This document shows positions 38,155 through 50,700 of a stretch of DNA of 64,000 bases, piece after piece. Origin of the DNA: Leuctra nigra (taxonomy: Eukaryota; Arthropoda; Insecta; Plecoptera; Leuctridae); contig OW203766.1 of NCBI GenBank assembly GCA_934045905.1, positions 28,762,309 through 28,826,308 of the forward strand. The letters run 5' to 3'. The translations under genes were made by a program, and so were the position numbers. The notes under the pieces were generated by a model, which had not been told where the DNA came from, searched no databases, and was given only the letters and a program-made list of their open reading frames with translations. Numbering within the stretch: position 1 is the first letter of the stretch; each line of letters begins with the position of its first letter.

Positions 38155-39415
38155 AGATAGGCATCGTTAAAACATACTTTGTGTTCCTTGTAAGAGATGT
38201 CCTGATTATATTAAAGGAACACCTGTATTAACCCGCCAAGGCATCGTTAAAACATACTTTGTGTTCCTTGTAAGAGATGTCCTGATTATATCAACGGAAC
38301 ACCTGTATTAACCCGCCAAGGCATCGTTAAAACATACTTTGTGTTCCTTGTAAGAGATGTCCTGATTATATCAACGGAACACCTGTATTAACCCGCCAAG
38401 GCATCGTTAAAACATACTTTGTGTTCCTTGTAAGAGATGTCCTGATTATATCAACGGAACACCTGTATTAACCCGCCAAGGCATCGTTAAAACATACTTT
38501 TTGTTCCTTGTAAGAGAAAGATGTCCTGCTTATATCAACGGAACACCTGTATTAACCCGCCAAGGCATCGTTAAAACATACTTTGTGTTCCTTGTAAGAG
38601 AAAGATATCCTGATTATATCAAAGAAACACCTGTATTAACCCGCCAAGGCATCGTTAAAACATACTTTGTGTTCCTTGTAAGAGAAAGATGTCCTGCTTA
38701 TATCAACGGAACACCTGTATTAACCCGCCAAGGCATCGTTAAAACATACTTTGTGTTCCTTGTAAGAGATGTCCTGATTATATCAAAGAAACACCTGTAT
38801 TAACCCGCCAAGGCATCGTTAAAACATACTTTGTGTTCCTTGTAAGAGATGTCCTGATTATATCAAAGAAACACCTGTATTAACCCGCCAAGGCATCGTT
38901 AAAACATACTTTGTGTTCCTTGTAAGAGATGTCCTGCTTATATCAAAGGAACACCTGTATTAACCCGCCAAGGCATCGTTAAAACATACTTTGTGTTCCT
39001 TGTAAGGAAAGATATCCTGATTATATCAAAGAAACACCTGTATTAACCCGCCAAGGCATCGTTAAAACATACTTTGTGTTCCTTGTAAGAGATGTCCTGA
39101 TTATATCATAGGAACACCTGTATTAACCCGCCAAGGCATCGTTAAAACATACTTTGTGTTCCTTGTAAGAGATGTCCTGATTATATCAAAGGAACACCTG
39201 TATTAACCCGCCAAGGCATCGTTAAAACATACTTTGTGTTCCTTGTAAGAGAAAGATGTCCTGATTATATCAAAGGAATAAGGCATCGTTAAAACATACT
39301 TTGTGTTCCTTGTAAGAGATGTCCTGATTATATCAAAGGAATAAGGCATCGTTAAAACATACTTTTTGTTCCTTGTAAGAGAGAGATGTCCTTATTATAT
39401 ATCAAAGGAAAACCT
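38155..39415. repeat. Tandem repeat of 80-84 bp, 16 copies
   Basis: The start motif GGCATCGTTAAAACATACTT recurs 16 times from 38160 to 39345. Most spacings are 80 bp. Copies carrying an extra GAAA after TTGTAAGA are 84 bp, one is 83 bp, and the last two shrink to 67 and 63 bp by losing the ACACCTGTATTAACCCGCC part. Three adjacent 84-bp copies (38481-38732) give a 100-codon open frame only because 84 is divisible by three, so it is not called a gene. Confidence 0.96.
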
Positions 39416-42144
39416 TTAAATTAACATAATATTTTAAAAATAAGAAATTTTATGTAAATATTTACACATAAATTTATTTAGTTGCGATTTTGCTTGTGGG
39501 TCCCGAACTATACTCTCAGACAATTGTATCTGTTTTTGGTGGAAGTGCCGTCTTTTTATCCATGCTCCAAAAACGAGTTTCTACTTGTGTAATATTTTTC
39601 TTCTCTTCTAAGCAAATGTAAAGTCGGACAAATCTGTTTAAGGTTGCAATTATTACAAACATTCAAAAGAAACGCCAAAGCTCTTGGAAATTAAGATAAA
39701 GTAGAATCCGTTTGAGGTTGTATTTAGCAAAGAAGGTAAGCCGCAGGTGAATTCTCGGCGAGATGTTACATTAAAAAGAAAAGAAAACAGTACGAACTCA
39801 AGCATCTACTAGACAAGAGATGTCTTGTAAAAATGAAAGGTGGATGAAAAAAAAAGAAAGTGGAGGAGCTTAGAAATTAATTGCCCGGAAAGAACAGAAA
39901 GAGGAATTTATAAAAGTTCTGCAAAAGCTCTTTCACACACAAGTATGAAGCTCCCCCTCCCTCCCCTCAAGTATGAAGCTCCCCCTACCCTCTCCCCTCA
40001 ACACCATGTTTGCGGTCATAAGCGAGGAACTTTTAACTTTTAATTATTTTTTCAAGTACTTGCCTACGTTTCGCATCAAAACATTAATTTCTCTATATAA
40101 TTCCCGTATCTATACGCCTGATGTTGGAGGAATGTTAGAAACTACGTTGGTTTTATATAACTTATGCCTTTTCTAAAACAATCGAGGAAATTAAATATCT
40201 GTTGCAACTAACAAACTGTAACGGGAATTTCAAAGAAAAATCTTATGATAAAAAGTAGTTCAATTCTTTTCAGACTTGAACTTTAATAATTATGTGAAGA
40301 CGAACAACATCCCAATTCCAGAATTACTTTGACTTTTGAAATGTATCTTCGTTCTTACTGTGTACAGTGAGAAAGAATATCAATGATTGAACCATGGATA
40401 ATATGGGTAGTTTCGACTAGCTATGAGAGTCGAGCATAGCTAACTTTATTACAAAAGCATATTTTTAAAAGTAATCTATATTTTGTTATTTCAGAAGCGA
40501 ATGTAAATACCAATACATTCAACTTTACATAACCAAACGGTTATAATATAATTTAAATGTTTCGATATATTTTTTTAATGGAATGTCATTTCCAAACATT
40601 GCCCTGTTGAGGACAGAAAAACCACAAACATAGAAAATAAAGATTGTTTTTTTCAAAGTTGCTCAAGAAGATGATGTGTTTCTGAAGTTGTTTTCTTATC
40701 TATTTTGATTTTATATTAACAATCCGCGAAGAACAATTTTCATATGAGAGTTAAACGTTTGAAATCTATCAAATTAGTGTACAGGGTTTTACTAAAAGCA
40801 AAAATTGGTTTAAAACTGAAATAAAGCCTAGATTATAACTTTCAACCCCATAAAAATAAAACAATACAAATAACAAGATATGAAATTGAAGGAAGATGCT
40901 TGCGCAGTTTGTTAGAAGTTTCTTTAAATTAGCAACATTAAACCTGTGTTCAATAAATCTAGGATATTAAAATACATTTGCACAATAGGACAATGAAACA
41001 AAAAAGGAAAAATACCTTCGTATATTAAAAAAAAACACATTTGCTTTTATCTAAAATTTTGGAATACTTTTTTTTTAAATAATTGAATTTTTAGATAAGG
41101 TTTAAAAATTTTAATTTTATATTTTGCACTATTTTATTTTAATATTTCGATAAAATGGATCAAACGTTGATCCATCTAATCCAGCCACAACAAGTATCTC
41201 TCTCTCTGTACTCATATAAAACCGTCATAAAATTCCATCTCCCCCGAGGCCTCTTTTGTACGCACACCAAAATAAACATCGTTCCCTCGCACTCCCAACA
41301 CATGCAATATCGATGACGATGATGACGATGACAGTCGCCATGGCAACCATACATAACAATAGCAGGAGGTAAAGTTTCTTCCATTGATGTCCACTTCTAT
41401 CGCAATGCAATCTCGGCTACATACACCAATGTGTGTTCATCCCTAGAGTGGGGGGCGCTTTTGTTCACACGTATTTATTAATAGATGGGGGGATGTTGGG
41501 GTGAAATAGCCAGGCCTTTCCACCTTTTGTTGAAGCATTTCTGATGGGGGTTGGAATATTTATTTACTTGGGAAATGAATGTGAAAACGCTACATGAACG
41601 CGTTGATAATCGAGTAGTGTGACTTTAATGCATTTTAATTTGACCGTTAATGGGAAGGATGACGAATGAAGACCTTGGGCGTTTTTAATATTGTCACTCG
41701 TCTCGGCGAAGATAACTATTGTGATTAGTGAAGGAATTGCTCTTTGTGATTAATTAAAATTATCTCGCCTTCAAAATCTTCAAACTGTTTATTACTTTGA
41801 TGGGATAATTTTATACCTAATCGTTGTAAATGGCGCAGCACAAATAGCAGTTTTTTATGCAACTTTGTTGCTACAACATACCTTTAGTCTACCTTCAAGG
41901 GACGAACATTATCCCAGAAATTGCTGTTAAGAAGGCCTTCCTCCCTCTTAATTTAAAATATATATGTCATGTACGCTTTTTAAATAATATAAATTGCAAT
42001 ATTATATCTATAACATATGAACAGGATCTATTCAACTACCTGACAACTAAATGCTTTCGCGTCAGATGATCTTAGTGAGATTGAGAGACGATGATGATTA
42101 CGAGACTAAGATGGAAGGTGATACGGGGGGTGGGGGGAGGTCCT

Positions 42145-42215
42145 GTCAGTAAGAAACTCGGAAATCATTCAGAAACTTCAGTCAGGAAAGTCGGCCACCG
42201 GATTTGAACCCGGGA
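42145..42215 (-). mobile_element. SINE relic with pol III B box
   Basis: On the minus strand a B-box-like GGTTCAAATCC within CCCGGGTTCAAATCCGG is followed by a short AT-richer tail up to a G/C-run. The A-box half is not recognisable. It looks like the 3' part of a tRNA-derived SINE, different from the other SINEs in the window. Confidence 0.5.
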
Positions 42216-44583
42216 ATTCGGAGCGAAGAAAAAAACTGATTATTCCAGACATTGCACGAAGCTTATTGCTGGAAGCCATCAGTTGTCTCAAGAAAACGTT
42301 TTTAATCTGGACCTGAAGTAGAAAACTACGAGATATTAAAATAAACAGAGAGCTGAAACAATGACTTCCATCAAGAAATCTTCATAATGTAAAGAAATTC
42401 CAATATTCGACTAAAAGTAAAACATTGCGTCTTGAAATGCAAATAAAATGGCGACTCGTTTCGAGTAAGATCTAATTTCTGCTCGAGTTGCTTCGCAAGA
42501 CAGAGATCGTGAATCTTGGCAAATAAAAGATGCGCCTCAATTGCTCCGCAGATTGCATTCCGACAAGGTTTACTTTTAGAAATAAGACTCCAAGATACAC
42601 AGACGAGTATGAAGCAGTTTTCTATGATTCTTGACTTTCTGCATTTCAATTTCGCAATTAGGGTTGGTTTTTGTTGGAAAATTGCTTTTTAATTGTGAAC
42701 TTTCTAATTGCCAAAAATCGTACGTGAATTTTTAAAGTCACTCCCCAAAGAGACAGTATCGATTTTTTACAGAAATTTTACAGTAGAATTTCACAAATTC
42801 GTAAAATGTTACAAAATAAAAGTATGCTTTTCAAACCCTCAATTATTATCGGCTAAGTACGTAGTATTTCTTGTATTTTCGTCTTAGGTACGTCAAAAGG
42901 TAATACATATAAGCAGAATATAGTTTTGCGATTCCAGCTCAATAGTAAAATGAAATACATCACCATAAACATAAATTAAATATAAAAAAATGCAATGTTA
43001 AATACAAATACAACATAATATGTACAATATGTACTGATCATCGGTTTTGTTGTCACAACTCAAATGTTGCAAATTTGTCTTAATATTTGGCGTCATGCCA
43101 AACTTTAACTCACGCTCAAAAGGCAGGAAGACGTTAATTGAAAGTACCAATAGCAATAAAATATTGTTCCTAAATCACTTAAAATTAACAAAATATGAAA
43201 CATCTAAAATCTTCAGGTAATGAAAAGAAGTTAATAAATAACCTGCAACAACAGACCTCTCTAAAACGTTATTATATCATAAGCTATGCCTTGATGAAAA
43301 GCCATAATATTAACACGTCTTCAGATAGGACAAACCTCTTTATGACAGTCACATCATAACTCGAAGTTATGGCGTGATAACTTATCCCAGAATAGGGATT
43401 TTCATTTCTTATAATATCATATCGGTGTTACTTTTCAACAATATCATAATGTCACTCTCCCCTCTGTGCAGGGAGGGCGAACAACTAAATGCACAAACAG
43501 TGTAATATAATCGCAATATGAAATTCGCTCACACATAACGAGCCATAATTTCAGCTTAAACAGCCGCCCCACAACAATGCATTGCTATTCTAATTCGCAA
43601 ACTGCAATAATACAATGCTCGACAATGGGGGAGACAGTGACAATGCTACGCGAACATCCCGACATAATTAATAGTATAATAGACATCGAACGAACAAACT
43701 GTAACAACGATGATACAAAATGATAATAACATGATTACTGTTGTGAAATTAACGCGTCAGAATGACGTCATTAACTGGGGGAAGGGGGGGGGGGGGACGC
43801 GTCATTTCGATAGAGATTTGTCGGGAGATGTGAATGGAGCTCACGATCAGATTTGACTTTGATTGGAATTGTCTCAAGTTACGGATGTACTTCGTATGCA
43901 CATTAGGTAAATTAGAGGATTTGTAGTGAATTATGTTTAACGCTTGTATGTCTTTTCGTCCTAATTCATGTAACGGATAACAAGTGAAAATGATATTATT
44001 ATGACTGAAGGGTCCTCTAAAGAACATTTTGTTTGTCTACTATAATATCCAGTAAATAATCTTTGTGAAAATGTTTATTTTCACGATGAGGAAAATTAGC
44101 GAGTACTTGACAGTACTTGAGTATGTAAATGTGATCACTTTTCCGACCGGGGAAACTATAATCACCGCTCTACAAATTAACTTTTACATTTTGGACGTTG
44201 CAACGCGTTTGATGTTAGTTTCTTTTGTTAAGATATTGTTGCACGTGGAAAACTGAATAACGTCACAATCTCTGTGTTAACTTATTTCTCGATTGTTTCA
44301 GACAATAAATCCGGAAACTTGCAATAGTTTCATATCATAAAGTAATAGGATCTTTTTGTGTGAATTGACATAATCCTTTAACGCCCTAACAATGCGGACA
44401 AAAGTTACTTTATATTGTCCCAGTTCCACGAAAGATAGTGTCTTTTCACCTCAATAGTTTCCTTCATTTTTCCGTTCGATGATAAATAAAAATAATCGCG
44501 CCTTTGAGCTCATCGTAACGAGAGTAAAGATTTCTTTGAAGCTAGAAACTATGATATGAAACAAAGTTTGCCCTTGTGAAATG

Positions 44584-44734
44584 TAGTTTTTACTGATAAC
44601 CTCAGATAGGTGGATGTTAATAAATACCAACTGCAATATGAAAAGATTTTCCTCGAGTGGGACTCGAACCCACGACCTTCCGATATCCAGTCAGATGCTC
44701 TACCAACTGAGCTACCGAGGCAGTTCACATTGCA
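44584..44734 (-). mobile_element. tRNA-derived SINE, full-length, in the mannosidase intron
   Basis: The minus strand reads: short leader, tRNA-like head (44650-44721; A box TAGCTCAGTTGG, B box GGTTCGAGTCC), a tail of about 60 bp and a short A run. The 8-bp direct repeat GTGAAATG at 44576-44583 and 44735-44742 fits a target-site duplication. The anticodon loop CTGGATA would give GGA (Ser), but Ser tRNAs have a long variable arm and this one does not; the 1-72 pair is also mismatched. It is therefore a SINE and not a tRNA gene. The same family recurs at 51923-52120. Confidence 0.85.
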
Positions 44735-44762
44735 GTGAAATGAGTATTGTTGCTTTTCTCAC

Positions 44763-44896
44763 CTTCGATTAGTTGGTCCAACATGCCGTAGATGTGTGTC
44801 GTGGCTTCATCTGTCATCACCCAGCCTCCAGTCGTGATCTCCAGGCGGCCTTCTTCCAGCAGTTCCTTCACGACACGTCGCTTGAACGGATGAGCG
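44763..44896 (-). CDS. alpha-Man-IIb: Alpha-mannosidase II-type glycosidase (GH38), upstream exon
   Basis: This 134-bp exon encodes 44 complete codons, from AHPFKRRVVKELLEEGRLEI to HIYGMLDQLIE, with one base of a preceding codon and one base of the following glycine codon. ITTGGWVMTDEATTH is the strongly conserved GGWVM-DEA segment in the catalytic domain of GH38 class II mannosidases, and LDQLIEG-HQWL joins it to the terminal exon. The acceptor is TTTTCTTCTTCTTCCAG and the donor GAAG|GTGAGA. The more upstream exons, which should hold the cytoplasmic tail, membrane anchor and the HxD zinc ligands, were not found up to 64000 and are probably outside the window. Confidence 0.93.
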
Positions 44897-47318
44897 CTGG
44901 AAGAAGAAGAAAACAACACACATTACACTCCAGTATTCTCACACATGAATCCATTTGAATCAAAAAAGAAAATAAGCGAGTCATACTTGCTAAAGAATCC
45001 GATGCATTAGGCTATATCGGGATACAAACTTTTAAAAGAGTTAAAAACTGTCAGAAAATATTTAATACACCTAGTTTATATATCAATATTGGATTTTGTT
45101 CTCAACGAAAAGTTTACAAAGATTTCTTGAAGTAAAAACTGCGATTTATCATAATTCTTATAACCATAAATATATTTTGTTGTGTGGTTTCGTATATGTT
45201 TTATAAAGTTAACATTCCACATATCATTTTAAAGCTAATGTTAAAATAAGCTCCTTTTTTTAATTACAAATAGTCTTTACACCCCTTCTGTTTAATTGAG
45301 GCTAATATGAAATTAAGCTTAATATTTGGGGTGAGCGAAGAAGCCAACACATCTCACATCTCATTTAGAGGCTTATATTAAATACCTGGTGCAGAAAGAT
45401 ACTTGATATTATTCACGTACAACATTTAATATCAGAATATTACATCGCGTAGGACATTAAACAGATCACAACTGTGCACAATGGAGGTAATAAAACGGTG
45501 ATATTATCCATATATTCACCAAATCGTCCATCATTAAGAACTGCAGCGGATGCAGTCTTAACATAAACAAAACATTAGTATTCAAGAAATACTTTAGATG
45601 TATTTCACAAGATCTAATTATATATTGCCTGTAACGAGTACAAACATGTAGTCGTCTAATGTAAAGACATCCGCGAATGTTATTACGTCGAAGTCGACGT
45701 TTTGTCTCGCTAAATCAGCAGAACATTGCGTCTTGAATACACAAGGAAGACGTCTAGACGTAACGAAGGGATCAGTGACAAGCTGCAGCCAACTACCTAA
45801 TCCCTCAACGAACTGGCGGTGAACATTATGCAACAAGATCGGTGCAGGATGCACCGGATGCAAGAGTGCAGTGTATGTGTACGTGATGGCGGTATATAGG
45901 GCACGGTGTATGAAGATGTACGGGGTAGGAGCTGGAATGTGTTACTTGGAAGATGCTGTACAATAGACTTGATTAGCGAGCAAAATTTCCCACTTGAAGA
46001 TTGAGAGAAAGCATTTATTTTTTAAACTTTAGAATGCTATTTCTAATTTTTTTAAATTGAGTAGGTAAACATTAAGTAAACATTGTTTTCTTAAAATTAA
46101 TTTTAATAATCTAAGTTTTGACATACGAAAACATATTCTCGTGAACTGGCTGACTAATATTTATTTTAACATATATTATAGAAGTGGAAGTCCATTTAGA
46201 ATGAAATTAAACTTGGTAACTTGATCTAAAATCTATAATTTTCATTCTTGCTGATCAATTTGTCTATATCAACTACTCTAGAATTTGCCAGCTGATGTGC
46301 AATGTTTATGGTTTCAGTAAATGAACAAGACATGTAAGTGCTTTTAGATTCCAATCGCTTCATACTAGTGGTTTTCTTCTCAGGTGACGTACATTTCAAA
46401 TTCCTCTTTGATCAAAAAACGAAGCCATGCATATTTTATTAATTAGGTTGTTACTCCTTGCAACGTGCATTCGCGATGGCCGATGCACCGCACTCAACTT
46501 GAGTTAGGTTGGTAGTCGTGATTCAACCTAAAGTATACCTAAAGTATAATCTATTATGCAAACCTTGTTTACAACACCAGGGACGAGATCAGCGGTGACG
46601 ACCGAAAGAGGGTGAAAAAGAAGCGACTCGACTTCCTCCTTCTTACCTAACTGACTTGGTTGCAACATCTTTCGGCAGAGAAAAGCAATTTGGCGAAGAT
46701 TCTTGTCGTCTTGAAACTGGGTCGTGATGATGGTGATGGGAGATGCTGGTTGGAATTAGTTTAGGGGACGTCTAGACGCCACGCCGGGTGGGATTCTGAG
46801 GGGTGAGGGGATGACAGATTCGCTAAAAGAAAACTTTCCTTTTGAGAAAAAAATAAACTAATTGAGCTAGTGAACGGACTTCCCACTCTGCTTTTCTAGT
46901 ACTCATTTCATTACTTTTGAATGAATGTTTTTACTATTCTTAAGTCAACGTCGAGTGTAAGCGAGCATGCGCAACATCATAATGAAGTAATGCAAAACTT
47001 CTCAGCTTCCGGAAATTCCAAGTCGCCCGTAGTATTCTATGAGAATTTAATAGTTGATCGAGTGGAACCAAAATACACATTTTCAGCACTTAAATCCATT
47101 AAATAAACAGTATTTACAAAAAAAAGTTGGGAGTAGACGCTCGCTCTACACTTTAACAATGAATAGTTGTGCAAATCAGCAAGTATTTGTAAAGACGGAA
47201 AGCGTCTAGTATTGTCAGAGCTGGAACGACAAATTGCATCTTTAATGAGAGTTTGATGAAACAATACAACTTTGTTTTGTTTTTGCTAATTTAACAAACT
47301 GTTTGCGTTGATTGTATT
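44897..47318. other. Stretch without a supported gene (probable mannosidase intron)
   Basis: AT-rich DNA upstream of the mannosidase exon and therefore probably another intron. One open minus-strand frame (45618-45944) was examined and not accepted. No RNA gene or clear repeat was seen. Confidence 0.5.
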
Positions 47319-47795
47319 AAGGCTAGGCCACAATTGTCGTAATGCTTAATATTTAAGGTTTAGTGTTGAGTGCTTAATGTCTAATGTGTAAGGAGGGCCA
47401 CAATAAGGTCTTATTTCGACTGCAGGAGCGCTAGTAGTACTACAAAATGCATGTAATTTCCAGAGCCTCCTGCAGTTTTACAGCCTTCATTTGAAACAAA
47501 AATCTGCTATAAAAGTTCGTAAGTTACTTATCTGCAATTTGAACTGTAGTTACAAGTTCTGACTTTCTCCACGGCGCGCAGCAGTTAGTAAGTCTATTCT
47601 GATTGGCCTGTCGTAAGGTTTTGTTGTAAGAAATAAATTTCATTCAATTCTTACACCACTGTGACTAAACACTAATCACTATAACATATTGTGGCCCATA
47701 TCACATACACCCTATCATCCATTTCTCTTAGACATTAGACATTAAACACTAAACATTAAACATTATGCATTACGACAATTGTGGCCTAGCCCTTA
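47319..47795. mobile_element. Inverted-repeat (MITE-like) element, about 477 bp
   Basis: The left end reads AGGCTAGGCCACAATTGTCG and the right end, reverse-complemented, AGGGCTAGGCCACAATTGTC. The inverted similarity continues for about 70 bp with subterminal reiterations of short words such as TTAATGT, TTTAGTGT and TAAACATT. TATTA flanks both ends and may be the target duplication. The interior contains GGCCACAATA and its complement again. No coding capacity. Confidence 0.8.
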
Positions 47796-50700
47796 TTAAA
47801 CTTTTCTCCTAGTACTGAAAAATCCAGTTAGAAACAAAATCTATCTCAGAGTGAATTTATGTTATACGATCTTGGATGATTCATGCAAAAGTGCATTGTA
47901 TTTGCTTATTGATTAAATTTGCATCCAAAGTTTCCTGCAAGATATATAGACGGGTTTCGATAACGATTTATTTTATGACCAAAATATCAAAGCGGAAAAC
48001 TTCGAATAAAAATTGAAGAAGACATTAAGGTTGAACTATAGAAAGATTGCGTCAATCTCGTCCTTTCATTCTATATGTTGCATATAAAATTCCCTCCGCA
48101 GATAAACATGTAGTTGCAATGCGGGTTGCATCACTTCTACATTTCACAGGAGAAGAAGAAGAAGATGAGAAAAAAGTTAATCCGTTATGTTCACAAGAAA
48201 GAAAGCAAAGATCAGACGGAACTTGAAATAGAATCATTTTTCACATATTTCATTTTTTCGGACAAAAAATTTATGTAATGATAATCCTCTACTTTTTTAG
48301 TATCTTCTTCACACATTTTTAGAACATGTTATCAATCACACTAAATAAAAAATTAAGAGTCCTGCAGTTCAAATTCAATCAAACTTCAAACATTAAGCTT
48401 TAGGTGAACTCTAATTTCGTTCAGTATACGTAAATCAGCATTTTTTCCTTTTAATATTCTCGTATTTTTTGTTATTCAAATAATTGTTGCACGTGCTCGA
48501 TTGCCATTCACACAATAAATTATACTACGAAATGTAATTCCTGCAATTTAGTTTTAAATTGAACGTTGAATTAAAACAACACTAGCACAAAATGAGTAAA
48601 CGTCAAAAATCACATATAACTTTTGTGTTCTAATTAACATTCTAAGTATGCAATTCCTCTCCACAGATTTGTTCCTTTAGTACGGAACAGACGCAATCTC
48701 CTCCCTCACATGTGACAAAGTTAAGATCTAATTGAACAGTAAAGACATGTCTGCGTAATCTAACGTCCCCCTGTGGTACAATTACAGTGTGAGAAATTAC
48801 GGGGATTCTTCCACCTTCAGCCGTCTTGCGTGGAGAGATGTTAAGAGAAGGGGACTGAGAGAAGAATGATGGAAAATTCAGAGAAGACAGCCGATAGAAA
48901 CTATGAGAAGATTAATTACAGTAAAGAAACCTTCTATGTAGTTATAAAAGTGAATGACAGAAAATAACTGCCCAGGATATCTGGTTGAAAATGGAGTTGT
49001 GGAAATAATGGAAATGTCAAGTTGGATGAACTTATTCGGAGAGAGGTAACAATGCCTTTAGAAGAACGTATCACAAAGTACGTACAATGAAAATACCTGC
49101 ACAATGTGATGCAATAAAAGATGACCATTGAGGCAATTGTGAGACGGGAAAAGTCGCTACGTTGAGTTTCAAGCAAGAATTTTTATTACATTTAATATTT
49201 GAATTTAAAAGGTAAAAATCACGGATCTCTCACGGATGCTGTCAAGTTATTTAACAAGTGTATTTAAGTTGTTCACGAAACTTCAGTTTTATTTTCAGAA
49301 TAAAATGATTGGCATTGAGTTCTCAACTTTGTGCCAGGAAGTACTAAGTTCTCAGCGATGCATCAGTCAATTTCTAACACAATATTTTTGAGAAATACTG
49401 TTGATATTAACTTATGAAGTGTTGAAGGAAATACACTTATTATAATAACAACTCTTGCAAAGTTGTATGCATTTTGAATGATTGCTTTACGGAGTTTCTG
49501 GATAAGAAAATGCTCATTAATATGCAGAGAAATTTCCCAGAAGAACTGTGTCCTCGTTCGACAATATTCCAACTCTCTTCAAAGAGCGGTAAAATATTTA
49601 CCTTGTGTAAACATGCACTCAGTTATGCTAAATATGTCGCAGATTGAGCAGAAGTCGTCTACTAATAAAGTATTCAAAATATTCAAATATAGATATCTTT
49701 TGAATATTTAACGAGAAGTAATATTTTTCGCCACAAAGGAACTGGAGAAGAAATGATGCCCAGGACGGAAAAGTCGACTTTCATTTGTTAAATTCTTACT
49801 TCTTTTATTTAAGTAACTTTCTTTGGAGATGAAAATATTCCTTAAAAAAATGTTAGCTTGAAAGGAAGAGACTGGCACCTGTACGAACTTTTCTTCCTCG
49901 AACACAAAACATGAAAAGATTTCCTCTCGTCTTAAAAGAGATACGAGGACAATGCTGCGCGCACGGAGAACTTTTCTGTCTATTATTTTTATTACTTTTC
50001 GTACACTTCTCATTTTTTGATAATATTTTCTTGTGTTGAGCTCCAACTTCGAACCAAGATCACGTCCGACCCGCTCGCGAGTATCGCTGAAACTCGGGCG
50101 AGCAGACGAACCTTGCTAGCTCTATCAGTAAATCCCCTTAATATGAGCGTCTACTAGCGTAGGAAATATTTTCTTTTACTTCTTTCAAAGCTGAACAGAA
50201 ATATGTTTGTTTTGGAGGAGGGTTAGTGTGCAATCATTTCTGTTGTGAGGTTAACCATGTGGAAAAGGGATCAAGGGAGGATTAAATTCCTCAGAAGTTT
50301 TTTTTTGTCTTCCTTGATTGAAAGTAAGCTGACTTTTATTTAAGTTCGTGTGGCAATCATAAGACGTTTACGGATAAAAGGAGCTGGCAGTAAATATTTT
50401 ATTATTTAATGTATAACGAGGTCCTGATTCGTATTTAATTTAATACGATAGAAGCAAGTGTATTAAGAATAATTATGAACTGAGGTTATGAAAAACGAAA
50501 AACGGATAACATATTAATTTGCTTCATAATTTAGAAGAGTGATACTGAAATTAAGGTACATCCAAAACGTAAATATTGATTTAACTGATTTTTCATCTCC
50601 AGTCAAATAAAGAGTCTATAATAATTTAATCACGTTTAAGAGACACTTGAGAAGTTATTTAACAGTTTCTATACAACTCTAAATAACATCAGATTTTCAC

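Larger units (their letters stand above)
24132..44762 (-). other. 20.6-kb intron of the alpha-mannosidase gene
   Basis: The intron is bounded by donor GTGAGA (reading minus strand from 44762) and a pyrimidine-rich acceptor ending at 24132; the interrupted codon is G|GT, giving the continuous peptide LDQLIEG-HQWLKNN. It holds an inverted-repeat element (27792-27949), a 111-bp tandem repeat (30797-31188), a duplicated-tail SINE (31664-32070), a possible degenerate coding relic near 35570-35780, a long tandem repeat (38155-39415), a SINE relic (42145-42215) and a full SINE (44584-44734). The remaining AT-rich sequence (24132-27790, 27950-30796, 32111-38154, 39416-42144, 42216-44583) shows no gene or RNA that I can support. 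Confidence 0.9.

Noticed and set aside
38501..38803. 100-codon frame in the 80-84-bp tandem repeat
   Set aside because: It exists only where three adjacent units happen to be 84 bp long; other units break the frame.
45618..45944. Open minus-strand frame of 109 codons (contains DFDVITFADVFTLDDYMF)
   Set aside because: No recognised domain, no matching splice sites joining it to the mannosidase exon, and no conserved motif. It could be a decayed exon, but I cannot support it.
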